In this document: positions 9,369 to 18,065 of the stretch, piece by piece
Layout of the letters: every line of letters starts with the position of its first letter
Position numbering within the stretch: the stretch's first letter is position 1
NCBI RefSeq assembly: GCF_002155145.1
Contig: NZ_CP021323.1
Location: 1,054,001 to 1,118,000 of the forward strand
Direction of reading: 5' to 3'
From: Kushneria konosiri
GTDB lineage: Bacteria; Pseudomonadota; Gammaproteobacteria; Pseudomonadales; Halomonadaceae
DNA: 64,000 nucleotides
Position numbers and translations under genes: made by a program
Notes under the pieces: generated by a model
The model's input: the letters and a program-made list of their open reading frames with translations, nothing else
What the model was told of the DNA's origin: nothing
Databases searched by the model: none

Positions 9369-9701
9369 GTGTTTATTGCCATGAACCGTTTTCGGGTCAA
9401 TCCAGAGCGTGTGGAGGAGTTCGAGAAGCTCTGGCTGGAGCGTGAAACCCACCTGCAGGGCCTGCCCGGTTTCGTCGAGTTTCATATGCTGCGCGGGCCC
9501 TCCGAGGAGGATCACGTGCTCTATGCTTCGCACACCATCTGGCGCTCGCGTGCGGACTTCGAGGCCTGGACCCACTCCGAGGCCTTTCGCGCCGCCCATG
9601 CCAATGCCGGCCAGAGTCGCCGCGAGGGGCTTTATCTGGGACCGCCGAAATTCGAAGGGTTTGAGGTCATTCAGACCATCAGCGAGACGAACCACGACTG
9701 A
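9369..9701 (+). CDS. IsdG/HmoA-like haem-degrading monooxygenase (ABM fold)
   Basis: A 110-residue ferredoxin-like ABM-fold protein. Starting at GTG 9369, N6, W67 and H77 fall in the pattern of the catalytic Asn-Trp-His triad of IsdG/IsdI haem oxygenases, so haem cleavage with iron release is the likely role. This GTG has AGGAG at 9356-9360 with eight bases of spacing. The ATG at 9381 would lose the triad asparagine's strand, and the ATG at 9276 would add an unrelated N-terminus. Some ABM proteins of this size act on quinones or antibiotics instead. It lies 96 bp after pepE. Confidence 0.75.
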   Translation: MFIAMNRFRVNPERVEEFEKLWLERETHLQGLPGFVEFHMLRGPSEEDHVLYASHTIWRSRADFEAWTHSEAFRAAHANAGQSRREGLYLGPPKFEGFEVIQTISETNHD

Positions 9702-9736
9702 GCGCGTGACGGCCTGTTCTGCTACGGAGCATTTCA

Positions 9737-10642
9737 ATGAGTGATCATGCCGATAGACGGCTTCTGGCCGTCGTCACCGGTGCCAATACGGGGCTGGGGT
9801 TTGAAACCGCGCGCGCCCTGATGCATCAGCACTATCGGGTCATCGTGGCCGCCCGTAATGAAGCAAAAGGACAGGCCGCCGTCGAGGCGCTGCGGGCCGA
9901 GTCTCCCAAGGCCGATGTGCGCCTTGAGCTGCTCGATCTCAATCGGCTGACGTCGGTGCGCGAGTTTGCCCGGCGCGTGCAGACGCAGGAACCGTCACTG
10001 GATCTTTTGATCAACAATGCCGGCGTCATGGCGCTGCCTGAGCGTGAGCTGACAGAAGAGGGGTTCGAGCGTCAGCTCGGCGTCAATTATCTGGGTCACT
10101 TCCTGCTGACAAGCCTTTTGCTGCCGCAACTGATGCACGCCGCCGCCCCAAGAGTGGTCCAGCTTTCAAGCCTGGCTCACCGGGGCGGGCAGATTGACTT
10201 CGATGATCTGCAGGGTGAGCGACATTACGATCCCTGGCGAGCCTATCGTCAGTCGAAGCTGGCCATGCTGATGTTCAGCCAGACCCTTCAGCGTCACAGC
10301 AATCAGGAGCTGTGGGGGCTGGACAGCCTAGCAGCGCACCCGGGGCTGTCGCGCACGGCCCTTTTTAACCACGGTGTGAAAAGCCGCCCGCTGGTGGGCA
10401 CGCTGTTCAGACTGGCCATGCCGCTTCTGAGCCAGAACGCGACCGAGGGCGCACGTCCCACGATTCATGCCGCCACCTCCAGCGATATACGACCCGGTGA
10501 CTATTTCGGCCCCGATGGTCCGGGAGAGACGCGCGGTGCTCCCAAACGCGCCCGCATGTCGCAGGCGGCCCGCGATCAGGCACAGGGTGAGCGACTCTGG
10601 CAGCGCTCCTGTGAACTGACCGGCGCTGAATGGTCTGCCTGA
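9737..10642 (+). CDS. Short-chain dehydrogenase/reductase, retinol-dehydrogenase-like
   Basis: A 301-residue classical-type SDR. The cofactor motif TGxxxGxG is TGANTGLG near residue 15, followed by NNAGV, a catalytic serine in QLSSLAH and YxxxK as YRQSK. The long C-terminal part resembles WW-domain oxidoreductase/retinol dehydrogenase-like SDRs, which reduce bulky carbonyls. The natural substrate is unknown. The start has GGAG upstream. It begins 35 bp after the haem monooxygenase and may be cotranscribed with it. Confidence 0.85.
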   Translation: MSDHADRRLLAVVTGANTGLGFETARALMHQHYRVIVAARNEAKGQAAVEALRAESPKADVRLELLDLNRLTSVREFARRVQTQEPSLDLLINNAGVMALPERELTEEGFERQLGVNYLGHFLLTSLLLPQLMHAAAPRVVQLSSLAHRGGQIDFDDLQGERHYDPWRAYRQSKLAMLMFSQTLQRHSNQELWGLDSLAAHPGLSRTALFNHGVKSRPLVGTLFRLAMPLLSQNATEGARPTIHAATSSDIRPGDYFGPDGPGETRGAPKRARMSQAARDQAQGERLWQRSCELTGAEWSA

Positions 10643-10794
10643 CCCCGTCGTTCACTCTCCTCTCTCGACATGCCGGCCTGCGACATCACGTCCCGGGCCA
10701 CCGGCTGGCGAGCGGTTCGATCTACTGCTTTATTGAAGACCCCTGAAGCGTTGCCATGGACAGCACGCTACCTGCCAACCAAAGGGAGTCGATC

Positions 10795-11610
10795 ATGGGC
10801 AGAATTGATAAGCGCATTGCCGTTGTGACCGGGGCCGCTACCGGTATCGGGGCCGCCACGGCGAAGCTGTTTGCCGAGGAAGGGGCCTCCGTCCTTTGCG
10901 CCGACGTCGACGAAAACGAGATCAAGCGCACGGTCAGCGACATCCAGGCCTCCGGCGGGAAGGCCGAAGGCTACCGGCTGGATGTCGCAAGCGAAGAGGA
11001 AGTTCAACGCTTTGCCTAGCAGGTAAAGCGTGAGTACGGCCGACTCGATATCCTGTTCAATAATGCCGGCATCGATCAGGAAGGCGGCAAGCTGCACGAA
11101 TATCCCACCGAACTGTTTGATCGCATCATCGCCACTGACCTGCGCGGTACCTTCCTGGTCAGCAAGTATCTGATCCCGCTGATGCTGGATCACGGTGGGT
11201 CGATCATCAACACCACTTCGATGTCGGCGTCTGCCGGCGATCTGGACCGCTCGGGCTATAACGCGGCCAAGGGCGGCGTCGCCAACATGACCAAAACGAT
11301 GGCGATCGACTATGGCCGCAGCGGTATTCGTGTCAATGCGCTGGCTCCCGGCACCATCGAGACACCGCTGGTCAGCCACCTGGCCGGCAGCCCGGAAGAA
11401 GACAGCGGTCAACAGTTTCGAGAGGCCCAGAAGTGGGTCACGCCGATGGGGCGACTCGGCAAGCCCGAGGAGATGGCGAAGGTAGCGCTGTTTCTGGCCA
11501 GCGACGACAGCTCGTTTGTCACCGGCGAAACCATTCTCGCCGACGGCGGCGTAATGGCCTATACGTGGCCCGGCAAGATGCTTTTTGAAAAGGGCTGGAA
11601 ACCCGACTGA
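10795..11610 (+). pseudogene. SDR family oxidoreductase interrupted by an in-frame TAG
   Basis: The reading frame encodes a classical SDR of 271 codons. It has TGAATGIG near the N-terminus, NNAGID, a serine in NTTSMS, YNAAK as the YxxxK motif, and a C-terminal end typical of cyclopentanol or glucose dehydrogenase-like SDRs. A single TAG at 11017-11019, about codon 75, breaks it with no frameshift; both halves are in the same frame and align across the stop. The start at 10795 has AAAGGGAG upstream; ATG 10756 is a less likely alternative. Everything after the stop is well conserved, so the lesion is recent, is read through, or is a base error. A strong terminator follows. Confidence 0.85.
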
Positions 11611-11618
11611 TGCCCCCT

Positions 11619-11644
11619 AAAAAGCGCCCGCCAGGGCGCTTTTT
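11619..11644 (+). terminator. Intrinsic terminator after the interrupted SDR
   Basis: An 11-bp stem, AAAAAGCGCCC with GGGCGCTTTTT, encloses the loop GCCA. The right arm ends in TTTTT followed by GTTTCT. It lies nine bases after the SDR stop. Confidence 0.9.
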
Positions 11645-11725
11645 GTTTCTGTAAGGCGACTGCTCTGATCCCAAAGAGGGTTTTCCGGCCATGATCGGGA
11701 TGCGTAGGATAGAGGTTCCTTCGCC

Positions 11726-12340
11726 ATGAGAGCGGCCATGCGTTACTCCCTGATCGTGATTGCAAGCCTTGTTGCCAGTCTGAGCCTTCCCTCTGCTCAG
11801 GCCTCCGAGACCACTCAACGCGCCATGGCGCAGCAAAAGGCACGGGTGCTCGAACAGCGCGCCTCCAACGAGGGCGGCGTTCAACCGCCGCCGCCTGACG
11901 TGCGCCTGACCCCGGGCGGAACGAAGGCCATCGACCCAAACGGCCAGGCGCCTCTCGATGACGCCGTTACCTGTCTGGCCCGCTCCATCTACTGGGAAGC
12001 CAAGGGCACCAATGCCCGGGAGATGGAGGCCGTCGCCAATGTGATCATGAACCGCCTTGGCAGCAGCGGCTTCCCCACGACGCTGTGCGGCGTGGTACAG
12101 GAGGGTTCGGAAACCGGCAGCTGTCAGTTCTCATGGTGGTGCGATGGCCGCCCGGATGAGGCCAAAGAGCCCGAGGAGTACGCCGCCGCGCGTGAGATCG
12201 CCCGACGCGCCCTCAATGGCAGCCTGCTGGACCGCACCCACGGGGCGCTGTTTTTCCATCATCGCGGCATCACCCCGGCATGGGCTTCAAGCTTTGTCCT
12301 GACCGCGAAAACCGGCGAATTTTTGTTTTATCGACCGTAA
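11726..12340 (+). CDS. Exported cell wall hydrolase, SleB/CwlJ-like
   Basis: A 204-residue protein with an N-terminal signal peptide (hydrophobic residues about 7-22, likely cut after SAQA). A low-complexity linker (PPPPDVRLTPGG) follows, then a hydrolase-2 (SleB-like) domain from about residue 80. The domain shows CLARSIYWEAKGTN with the catalytic-type glutamate, MNRLGSSGFPTTLCGVV and CQFSWWCDG. In spore formers this domain is a lytic transglycosylase for cortex. In gram-negatives it is presumed to act on periplasmic peptidoglycan. ATG 11738 is an alternative start. It stands alone after a terminator. Confidence 0.85.
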   Translation: MRAAMRYSLIVIASLVASLSLPSAQASETTQRAMAQQKARVLEQRASNEGGVQPPPPDVRLTPGGTKAIDPNGQAPLDDAVTCLARSIYWEAKGTNAREMEAVANVIMNRLGSSGFPTTLCGVVQEGSETGSCQFSWWCDGRPDEAKEPEEYAAAREIARRALNGSLLDRTHGALFFHHRGITPAWASSFVLTAKTGEFLFYRP

Positions 12341-12690
12341 CGCCATGCCTTCGAGAACGATGACGGGCACCGCTGCCCGTCATTCCCCGCACCCTGCCGC
12401 TTCTGCAGGCATGAAAGCCTTTCTCGCCTTGCGACACAAGAACCTGAGCATGAAGCATGACATCGTGGAAACCGGCAGCGGCCCGATGCTGATGTCATCA
12501 GCGCTGAAGGGTTAATCAAACCTTTTTCAGACTTAACTCTCCTCCGTCAGGCCTGCCATAAGCACTTCTGCCAGGGCCGTCATCACCTACTGATCTAGCG
12601 TTCACAGGCCACCGGCATCCCACCTGATGCTCGAGGCACCCTCTGCTGCATCCATTACAACCATTACAACCATCAGGAGTGCTGTCCTGC
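12341..12690 (+). other. 350-bp intergenic region before the AtoE permease
   Basis: No convincing gene is present. It holds a 10-bp perfect hairpin (12360-12369 with 12374-12383, loop CCGC, no T-run) that may end the wall-hydrolase transcript. It also holds two tandem copies of ATTACAACC just before the permease ribosome site. The promoter of the permease is presumably here, but I cannot place it. Confidence 0.5.
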
Positions 12691-14019
12691 ATGCGTCTCA
12701 TTGGCCGCCTGTTCACCCATATTGCCGTTCGCTATCTACCGGACGCCTTTGTCTTTTTGTTTTTCCTGACGCTTGCGGTGCTGGGACTCGGCATCTTCTG
12801 GGGCGACGGCCACGAGCCACGTCAGGTGCTGGATTACTGGGGCAACGGGTTTTTCAGCATCTATGAATTTACCTGTCAGATCATTCTGGTGCTGGTCAGT
12901 GGCTACGCCCTGGCCCATACCCGGCCGGTACGGCGCGCCCTGATCAAATTGACCCACCTGCCACGCACCGAAGTTCAGGTGATTGTGGCCACCACGCTGA
13001 TCGCCATGCTCTGCAGCTGGATCTCCTGGGGCTTCGGGCTGGTCGCCGGCGGGCTGGTGGCTCGCGAAATGGGCATTGTCCATCGTGGACGCGTGCACTA
13101 CCCGCTGGTGGTGGCGGCGGCCTACTCCGGATTTATCGTCTGGCATGGCGGCTATGGCGGTTCGATCCCCACGGTCATTGCCAATCCGGGCCACTTTCTG
13201 GAAGCCGAAATGGGCATCATTCCGGTATCGCAGACGGTCTTTTCAATCGGCAATCTGGCCATTTTGGCGGCCATGGTGCTGGTCGTGCCGGCCGTTCTGG
13301 TGTCGATGAGACCGCGCGCCGATGAACCCCGTACCAGCTTGCCGGAGGGTGAGCAAAGCGATGACATGACGACCGCCCCCCTGCCCGAGCGCTCACACAT
13401 GACCCCGGCCCTGCGCCTTGAATATTCCCGGCTGATCCCGCTGACACTCGGTGTGATCGCCCTGCTGTGGCTGGCAGATCACTTCATCACCGGCGGCGGC
13501 GTCAACATCAATACCGTCATTCTGGGCTTTTTTGCCCTGGGGCTTTTGTTTTCCCGCCACACCCGGGAATACATTACCTTTTGTACCGGTGGGTCGCGTA
13601 CGGCCTACGGCATCATCATGCAGTTTCCCTTCTACGCCGCCATGATGGGGGTGATCAGCGGCACGGGTATGGCCACCGATATCGGCAGCGCGCTGGTCTC
13701 GATTGCCAGCAGCGAGTCGCTGCCGTTTTATTCGTTTTTAAGCGCGGGGTTGATCAACTTCTTCATTCCGGCAGGGGGCGGTCAGTGGATCATGCAGGGG
13801 CCGATCGTGATCGATGCCGCCCGGCAACTGGATGCCGATATGGCCAATGTGGCCATGGCGGTGGCCTGGGGCGATGCCTGGACCAACATGGTTCAGCCCT
13901 TCTGGACGCTGCCACTTCTGGCCATTGCCGGCCTGCAGATCCGCGACATCATGGGCTATACCTCGGTGATCATGCTCGTGACCGGCGTCGTGCTGGGTGT
14001 GGCGATGTTTCTGATCTGA
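12691..14019 (+). CDS. Short-chain fatty acid transporter, AtoE family
   Basis: A 442-residue inner-membrane permease of the AtoE family. The opening LIGRLFTHIAVRYLPDAFVFLF and the GGGQWIMQGPI loop are distinctive. About ten or more hydrophobic segments are visible. Family members import short-chain acids such as butyrate or acetoacetate. The start at 12691 lies 11 bases from AGGAG (12675-12679); the GTG at 12679 overlaps that site and is unlikely. Two exported carboxylesterases follow on the same strand, so uptake of acids released from esters is plausible. A paralog lies at 40228-41550. Confidence 0.88.
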   Translation: MRLIGRLFTHIAVRYLPDAFVFLFFLTLAVLGLGIFWGDGHEPRQVLDYWGNGFFSIYEFTCQIILVLVSGYALAHTRPVRRALIKLTHLPRTEVQVIVATTLIAMLCSWISWGFGLVAGGLVAREMGIVHRGRVHYPLVVAAAYSGFIVWHGGYGGSIPTVIANPGHFLEAEMGIIPVSQTVFSIGNLAILAAMVLVVPAVLVSMRPRADEPRTSLPEGEQSDDMTTAPLPERSHMTPALRLEYSRLIPLTLGVIALLWLADHFITGGGVNINTVILGFFALGLLFSRHTREYITFCTGGSRTAYGIIMQFPFYAAMMGVISGTGMATDIGSALVSIASSESLPFYSFLSAGLINFFIPAGGGQWIMQGPIVIDAARQLDADMANVAMAVAWGDAWTNMVQPFWTLPLLAIAGLQIRDIMGYTSVIMLVTGVVLGVAMFLI

Positions 14020-14091
14020 CCGGCCGCGAGCGAACGACCTCGCCCCGATGTAGTCAGACCCGGGGAGGATCGCCGGAGACAGGGAGACAAC

Positions 14092-15849
14092 ATGCGGGCA
14101 GCGTCAGGTAGAAAGGGCGTAACGCTGATGATCACGGCCGTGCTGGGTCTGCTGGCCGGCCCTGCCACGGCCGACGCCCCATCGGCGTCGGCGGCCATCG
14201 ATGAATCGATGGCGCTTGAGGTGGCCCACACCCTCAAGGCGGCCGCCGAGGCCCCAATCGTGCGCACCGATCATGGTCTGCTGCGTGGCGAGCGCAACCA
14301 GGGCTTTTCGGCCTATCGCGGCATCCCCTTCGCGGCCCCGCCAGTAGGCGAGAACCGCTGGCGACCGCCACAACCGGTCCCGGCCTGGCAGGGGGTACGC
14401 GAGGCCACACGCTTTGGCCGCGACTGCATGCAAAAGCCGCTGTCGAGCAGCGCCTCGCCCGGCGATGAGCGCCCCGATGAAGACTGTCTCTATCTCAACG
14501 TCTGGCAGCCCGACGGCGCGCGCGCCGAGACTGGCGAGCGCGACAGCACCGAAAGGACAGCCGCCGAACCCGATGACGGGGGGCGGCCGGTGGTGGTCTG
14601 GCTCTATGGTGGGGCCTACGTCAATGGTGGTGCTTCATCCAGAGCCTATGACGGCGAAAGCTTTGCCCGCGACGGCGTGCTCTATGTCAGCTTCAACTAT
14701 CGGCTGGGCCGCTTTGGCTTTTTCGCTCATCCGGCGCTGGACGGCGAAGACGACGAGGGCACCCCGCAGGGCAACTACGCCTTCATGGATCAGATTCGGG
14801 CGCTTGAATGGGTCAAAGACAACATCAGAGATTTCGGTGGCGACCCGAATCAGATCACAGTGGTCGGCGAATCTGCCGGCGGCAACTCGATTCTCAACCT
14901 GATGGCAAGCCCTGTCACGGAAGGTCTTTTTCAGCGCGCCGTGGTGATGTCCGGTGGCGGGCGCGGGCTGCGCGCCATACGTCATGACCTGCAGACAGAT
15001 CACCCCGACAACCCCTCGGCCAGGACCTTCGGCCAGCGCTTTGCAAGGCGCTACGGTATCGAGGGCAGTGACGAGAGCGCACGCCAGGCGCTGCGTGATC
15101 TACCCGCCGAGGCCATCACCGGGGACCTCAACATGAGCATGATGTATACCCCCAACCGCGAGCGCGACACCTTTGCCGGCGGTCCGGTGCGCGACGGCAA
15201 ACTGCTTGTTGATGAAACCCAGAACCGTTTCAGACAGCAAAAGCAGCGACAGATACCGCTGCTGATCGGCTCGACCAGCATGGATCTGGGCCGTTTTGAC
15301 GCCGCCTCGAAGACCGAGCTGTTCGAGAGTTTCGGGGATAACGCCGATCGCATGCGTGCGCTTTATGACCCTGGCGGCAATGCCAATCTGAAAACGCTGG
15401 CCAAGGAGATCGGTCGTGATCGCACCATGACCGAGCCTGCCCGCTTCATCGCCGATGAGATGTTCGCGGCCGGTCAGCCGGTATGGCGCTATCGCTTCTC
15501 TCATGTGGCAGCGCCAAAACGCGCCGACTGGTCCGGCGCGCCGCATGCCACCGACATTCCCTATCTCTTTGACCGTCTGGAAGAGGCCTACGGCAGCGCA
15601 ATTGATGATGCTGACCGCACCACGGCCACGGCCTTTCATCGCTACGTGGTCAACTTTGCCCTGACCGGTGACCCCAATGGCGAGGGGCTGCCTCAGTGGC
15701 CGCAGCACGACCCGCAGCAGGAAAAGCTGGTGGACTTCACCCAGAATGATGGGCCACAGGTGATGCGAGACCCCTGGTGGGAACGGCTGGACATGATCGA
15801 AGGCCGCTGGCTGGCCTCGCGCGACGCCGAGCCGGAGGATAACGAGTAA
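14092..15849 (+). CDS. Exported type-B carboxylesterase 1
   Basis: A 585-residue alpha/beta hydrolase of the carboxylesterase type-B family. An N-terminal signal peptide ends near residue 28 (GPATADA). The family opening FSAYRGIPFAAPPVGENRWRPP is followed by DCLYLNVW, an oxyanion loop (VWLYGGAYVNGG) and the nucleophile S261 in VVGESAGGN. The catalytic histidine is likely in the PHATDIPYLF motif. An acidic insert around residues 145-165 is rich in E, D and R. The ATG has an AGGGAG ribosome site. It lies 72 bp after the AtoE permease and is a paralog of the next gene. The substrate is unknown; cholinesterase-like and para-nitrobenzyl esterase-like enzymes share this fold. Confidence 0.9.
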   Translation: MRAASGRKGVTLMITAVLGLLAGPATADAPSASAAIDESMALEVAHTLKAAAEAPIVRTDHGLLRGERNQGFSAYRGIPFAAPPVGENRWRPPQPVPAWQGVREATRFGRDCMQKPLSSSASPGDERPDEDCLYLNVWQPDGARAETGERDSTERTAAEPDDGGRPVVVWLYGGAYVNGGASSRAYDGESFARDGVLYVSFNYRLGRFGFFAHPALDGEDDEGTPQGNYAFMDQIRALEWVKDNIRDFGGDPNQITVVGESAGGNSILNLMASPVTEGLFQRAVVMSGGGRGLRAIRHDLQTDHPDNPSARTFGQRFARRYGIEGSDESARQALRDLPAEAITGDLNMSMMYTPNRERDTFAGGPVRDGKLLVDETQNRFRQQKQRQIPLLIGSTSMDLGRFDAASKTELFESFGDNADRMRALYDPGGNANLKTLAKEIGRDRTMTEPARFIADEMFAAGQPVWRYRFSHVAAPKRADWSGAPHATDIPYLFDRLEEAYGSAIDDADRTTATAFHRYVVNFALTGDPNGEGLPQWPQHDPQQEKLVDFTQNDGPQVMRDPWWERLDMIEGRWLASRDAEPEDNE

Positions 15850-15911
15850 CGGGAGCATCACGTCGACGTGGTCTATCCTGAGCGCTTGAATCAACGCAAA
15901 TGGAACACCGC

Positions 15912-17549
15912 ATGCAACGCTGGTTGAAAGGACTGCTGACACTGGGACTGCTGGCCACGCCCCTCTGGGTCTGGGCTCAGGCTTCCTCCTCCCATCCGCC
16001 GGTGACCCGGGTGGCCATCGATACCGGTACCCTGCGCGGCAGCAGCACATCCGGCGTGACGGCCTTCAAGGGTATCCCCTATGCGGCAGCGCCCACGGGA
16101 GAGAACCGCTGGCGGCCCCCGCAGCCGGTGCCGCCGTGGCAGGGCATGCGCGATGCCACCGCCTTTGGCCCGGACTGCATGCAGCGTCCTGATCCGAGCG
16201 ATGCCGCCCCGCTGGGGGTAACTCCTTCCGAGGACTGTCTCTACCTCAATGTCTGGGCGCCCTCGAGTGCCATCCCCGACCCTCGGGCGGACCGTGCCAT
16301 GAACAACCATCCGGTGCTGGTATGGATTCACGGCGGTGGCTACGTCAACGGCGGTACTTCGGCGCCGGTCTATGACGGCAGCGCCTTCGCCCGGGACGGC
16401 GTGATTCTGGTCAGCCTCAACTATCGGCTGGGCCGCTTCGGCTTTTTTGCTCATCCGGCCCTGAGCCGCGAGTCATCAGGCCAGCCGCTGGGCAATTACG
16501 CCATCATGGATCAGCTGGCCGCCCTGAGATGGGTCCAGCGCAATATTGACGCCTTCGGCGGCGATGCCGGTAACGTTACGATCATGGGCGAATCGGCCGG
16601 TGGCGCATCGGTGCTGGATCTGACCGGCACACCCGCCGCCCATGGGCTTTTTCAACGTGCCGTGGTGATGTCCGGCGGCGGTCGGGCACTGATGGGCCCG
16701 ATGCCCGAACTCTCGGATCACCAGGGCGATCAGCCTTCGGCCGAGAGGATCGGCGAGAACTTCGCGCATCGTCACGGCATTACGGGTGCGGGCAGCGACG
16801 CGCTCGCCGCGCTCAGGGCGTTACCCGCCGATCAGGTGGTCGACGGTCTCAACATGCAGAGTCTCATGGCGCCGCAGGAAGGTCCGCGCACCTGGACCGG
16901 CGGTCCGATTCGCGATGGCGAACTGGTCTCCGGCCCGCCCGAAGGCATCTACAGGGCCGGCCTTCAGCAGCATGTCCCGATGATGATCGGTACGACCGAT
17001 GCCGACCTGGGCTTCAGCGCTGCCAAAAGCATGGAGGCACTGTTCGCGCCCTTTGGCGAAGATGCCGAGCAGGCTCGAACCCTTTATGACCCGACAGGCA
17101 GTGACGACGTCCAGCGGGTCGGCTGGCGCGTGGGGATGGATCGGATGATGACCGAGCCGGCACGCTTTGTGGCCAATCAGGTCGCGGCCAGCGGTGAGCC
17201 GGTATGGCGCTATCGCTTCTCGCACGTGGCTCTCGAAGCGCGAGATGACTGGCCCGGTGCCGTACACGCCAGTGAACTGCCCTATCTTTTCCGTACGCTT
17301 GACGCACGCTACGACCGGCTGGACGACAGTGACCGCGCTACGGCCTGGCAGCTTCATCGCTACGTGGTCAACTTCGCCCGGGACGGTAACCCCAACACCG
17401 GCGGTGCCCCCATGTGGCCGCTGCATACGCCACTGTCCAATCTGATGATGGACTTCACTCAACATCAGGGGCCGGTGGCCCGTCAGGACCCGTGGCAGAC
17501 GCGACTGGATCTGATTGAACGCCACTTCACTCCAGCCCTCGGTCATTGA
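15912..17549 (+). CDS. Exported type-B carboxylesterase 2
   Basis: A second type-B carboxylesterase of about 545 residues, clearly paralogous to its neighbour. It shares TAFKGIPYAAAPTGENRWRPP, EDCLYLNVWAP, IHGGGYVNGG, GESAGG (nucleophile about S228), VHASELPYLF with the likely catalytic histidine, and a closely similar C-terminus. The signal peptide is MQRWLKGLLTLGLLATPLWVWAQA. ATG 15900 is an alternative that adds four residues; neither has a clear ribosome site. It follows the first esterase by about 60 bp. Tandem duplication with later divergence is the simplest explanation. Confidence 0.9.
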   Translation: MQRWLKGLLTLGLLATPLWVWAQASSSHPPVTRVAIDTGTLRGSSTSGVTAFKGIPYAAAPTGENRWRPPQPVPPWQGMRDATAFGPDCMQRPDPSDAAPLGVTPSEDCLYLNVWAPSSAIPDPRADRAMNNHPVLVWIHGGGYVNGGTSAPVYDGSAFARDGVILVSLNYRLGRFGFFAHPALSRESSGQPLGNYAIMDQLAALRWVQRNIDAFGGDAGNVTIMGESAGGASVLDLTGTPAAHGLFQRAVVMSGGGRALMGPMPELSDHQGDQPSAERIGENFAHRHGITGAGSDALAALRALPADQVVDGLNMQSLMAPQEGPRTWTGGPIRDGELVSGPPEGIYRAGLQQHVPMMIGTTDADLGFSAAKSMEALFAPFGEDAEQARTLYDPTGSDDVQRVGWRVGMDRMMTEPARFVANQVAASGEPVWRYRFSHVALEARDDWPGAVHASELPYLFRTLDARYDRLDDSDRATAWQLHRYVVNFARDGNPNTGGAPMWPLHTPLSNLMMDFTQHQGPVARQDPWQTRLDLIERHFTPALGH

Positions 17550-17604
17550 CTCAACAGGCATAGGCAGGTCGCCAGAGACGAGACCTTGAAGGGATACAAC
17601 TTTG

Positions 17605-17640
17605 GTAACATCGAGTAACAAAAAGATCAAGAAAGTAACA
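17605..17640 (+). promoter_or_regulatory. Helically phased GTAACA repeats
   Basis: GTAACA occurs at 17605-17610, 17615-17620 and 17635-17640. The start-to-start spacings are 10 and 20 bp, so all three copies face the same side of the helix. Tandem half-sites with 10-bp spacing are typical of OmpR-family response regulators, whose half-sites often contain GTAACA or GTTACA. It lies just upstream of the small ORF at 17684. Confidence 0.4.
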
Positions 17641-17683
17641 CAGGGGTCGATATAGGCGATGAACATCTTCTGGATTCGCCATC

Positions 17684-17917
17684 ATGAAACTGGATCGCTT
17701 TTACGCACAGGCTAATGAACAGGACCACCTGCTTCAGGATGAATTTGCTCATGAAGCCTTCGAGACCGCGCTGTCTTCCTGTCAGAAGCTCGAGCAGGGC
17801 TACAAAAACATGATTCAGCGCGAAGAACATCTGCGTCTGGCCTGGCAAAACACTCCCGAGGACCTGCGTGTGCTTTTACAGGGCACCGCGCTCGGGCAAC
17901 TGCTGGCAAATCTTTAA
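17684..17917 (+). CDS. Small hypothetical protein (77 residues)
   Basis: A short ORF encoding a highly charged, largely helical protein with no membrane segment or recognisable motif. The sequence starts MKLDRFYAQANEQDHLLQ and ends in a leucine-rich stretch, LRVLLQGTALGQLLANL. I do not recognise the family. No clear ribosome site is visible before the ATG. It sits in its own interval between the esterases and the flippase, behind phased GTAACA repeats, which makes a real, regulated gene more likely. Confidence 0.5.
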   Translation: MKLDRFYAQANEQDHLLQDEFAHEAFETALSSCQKLEQGYKNMIQREEHLRLAWQNTPEDLRVLLQGTALGQLLANL

Positions 17918-18016
17918 TCTTTTATGTTTTCATTCCTTCCCGTCTAGCAATAAAACGCCAGGCATCGCACAATCCTGCATACACGACGATAGTCTTAAAT
18001 GTCATGATCGCCTCCC

Positions 18017-18042
18017 CTGCCGACCTGGCTCCATGTCGGCAG
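18017..18042 (+). other. Hairpin in the flippase leader
   Basis: The 8-bp arms CTGCCGAC (18017-18024) and GTCGGCAG (18035-18042) can pair around a 10-base loop. It ends 23 bases before the flippase start, so it could influence ribosome access or act as an attenuator. No T-run follows. Confidence 0.35.
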
Positions 18043-18065
18043 TCCACCTTCGAAAAAGCAGCTCC

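Noticed and set aside
12653-12672. Tandem ATTACAACC repeats before the AtoE gene
   Set aside because: Only two copies, too short to call a repeat element or operator; noted in the intergenic entry only.
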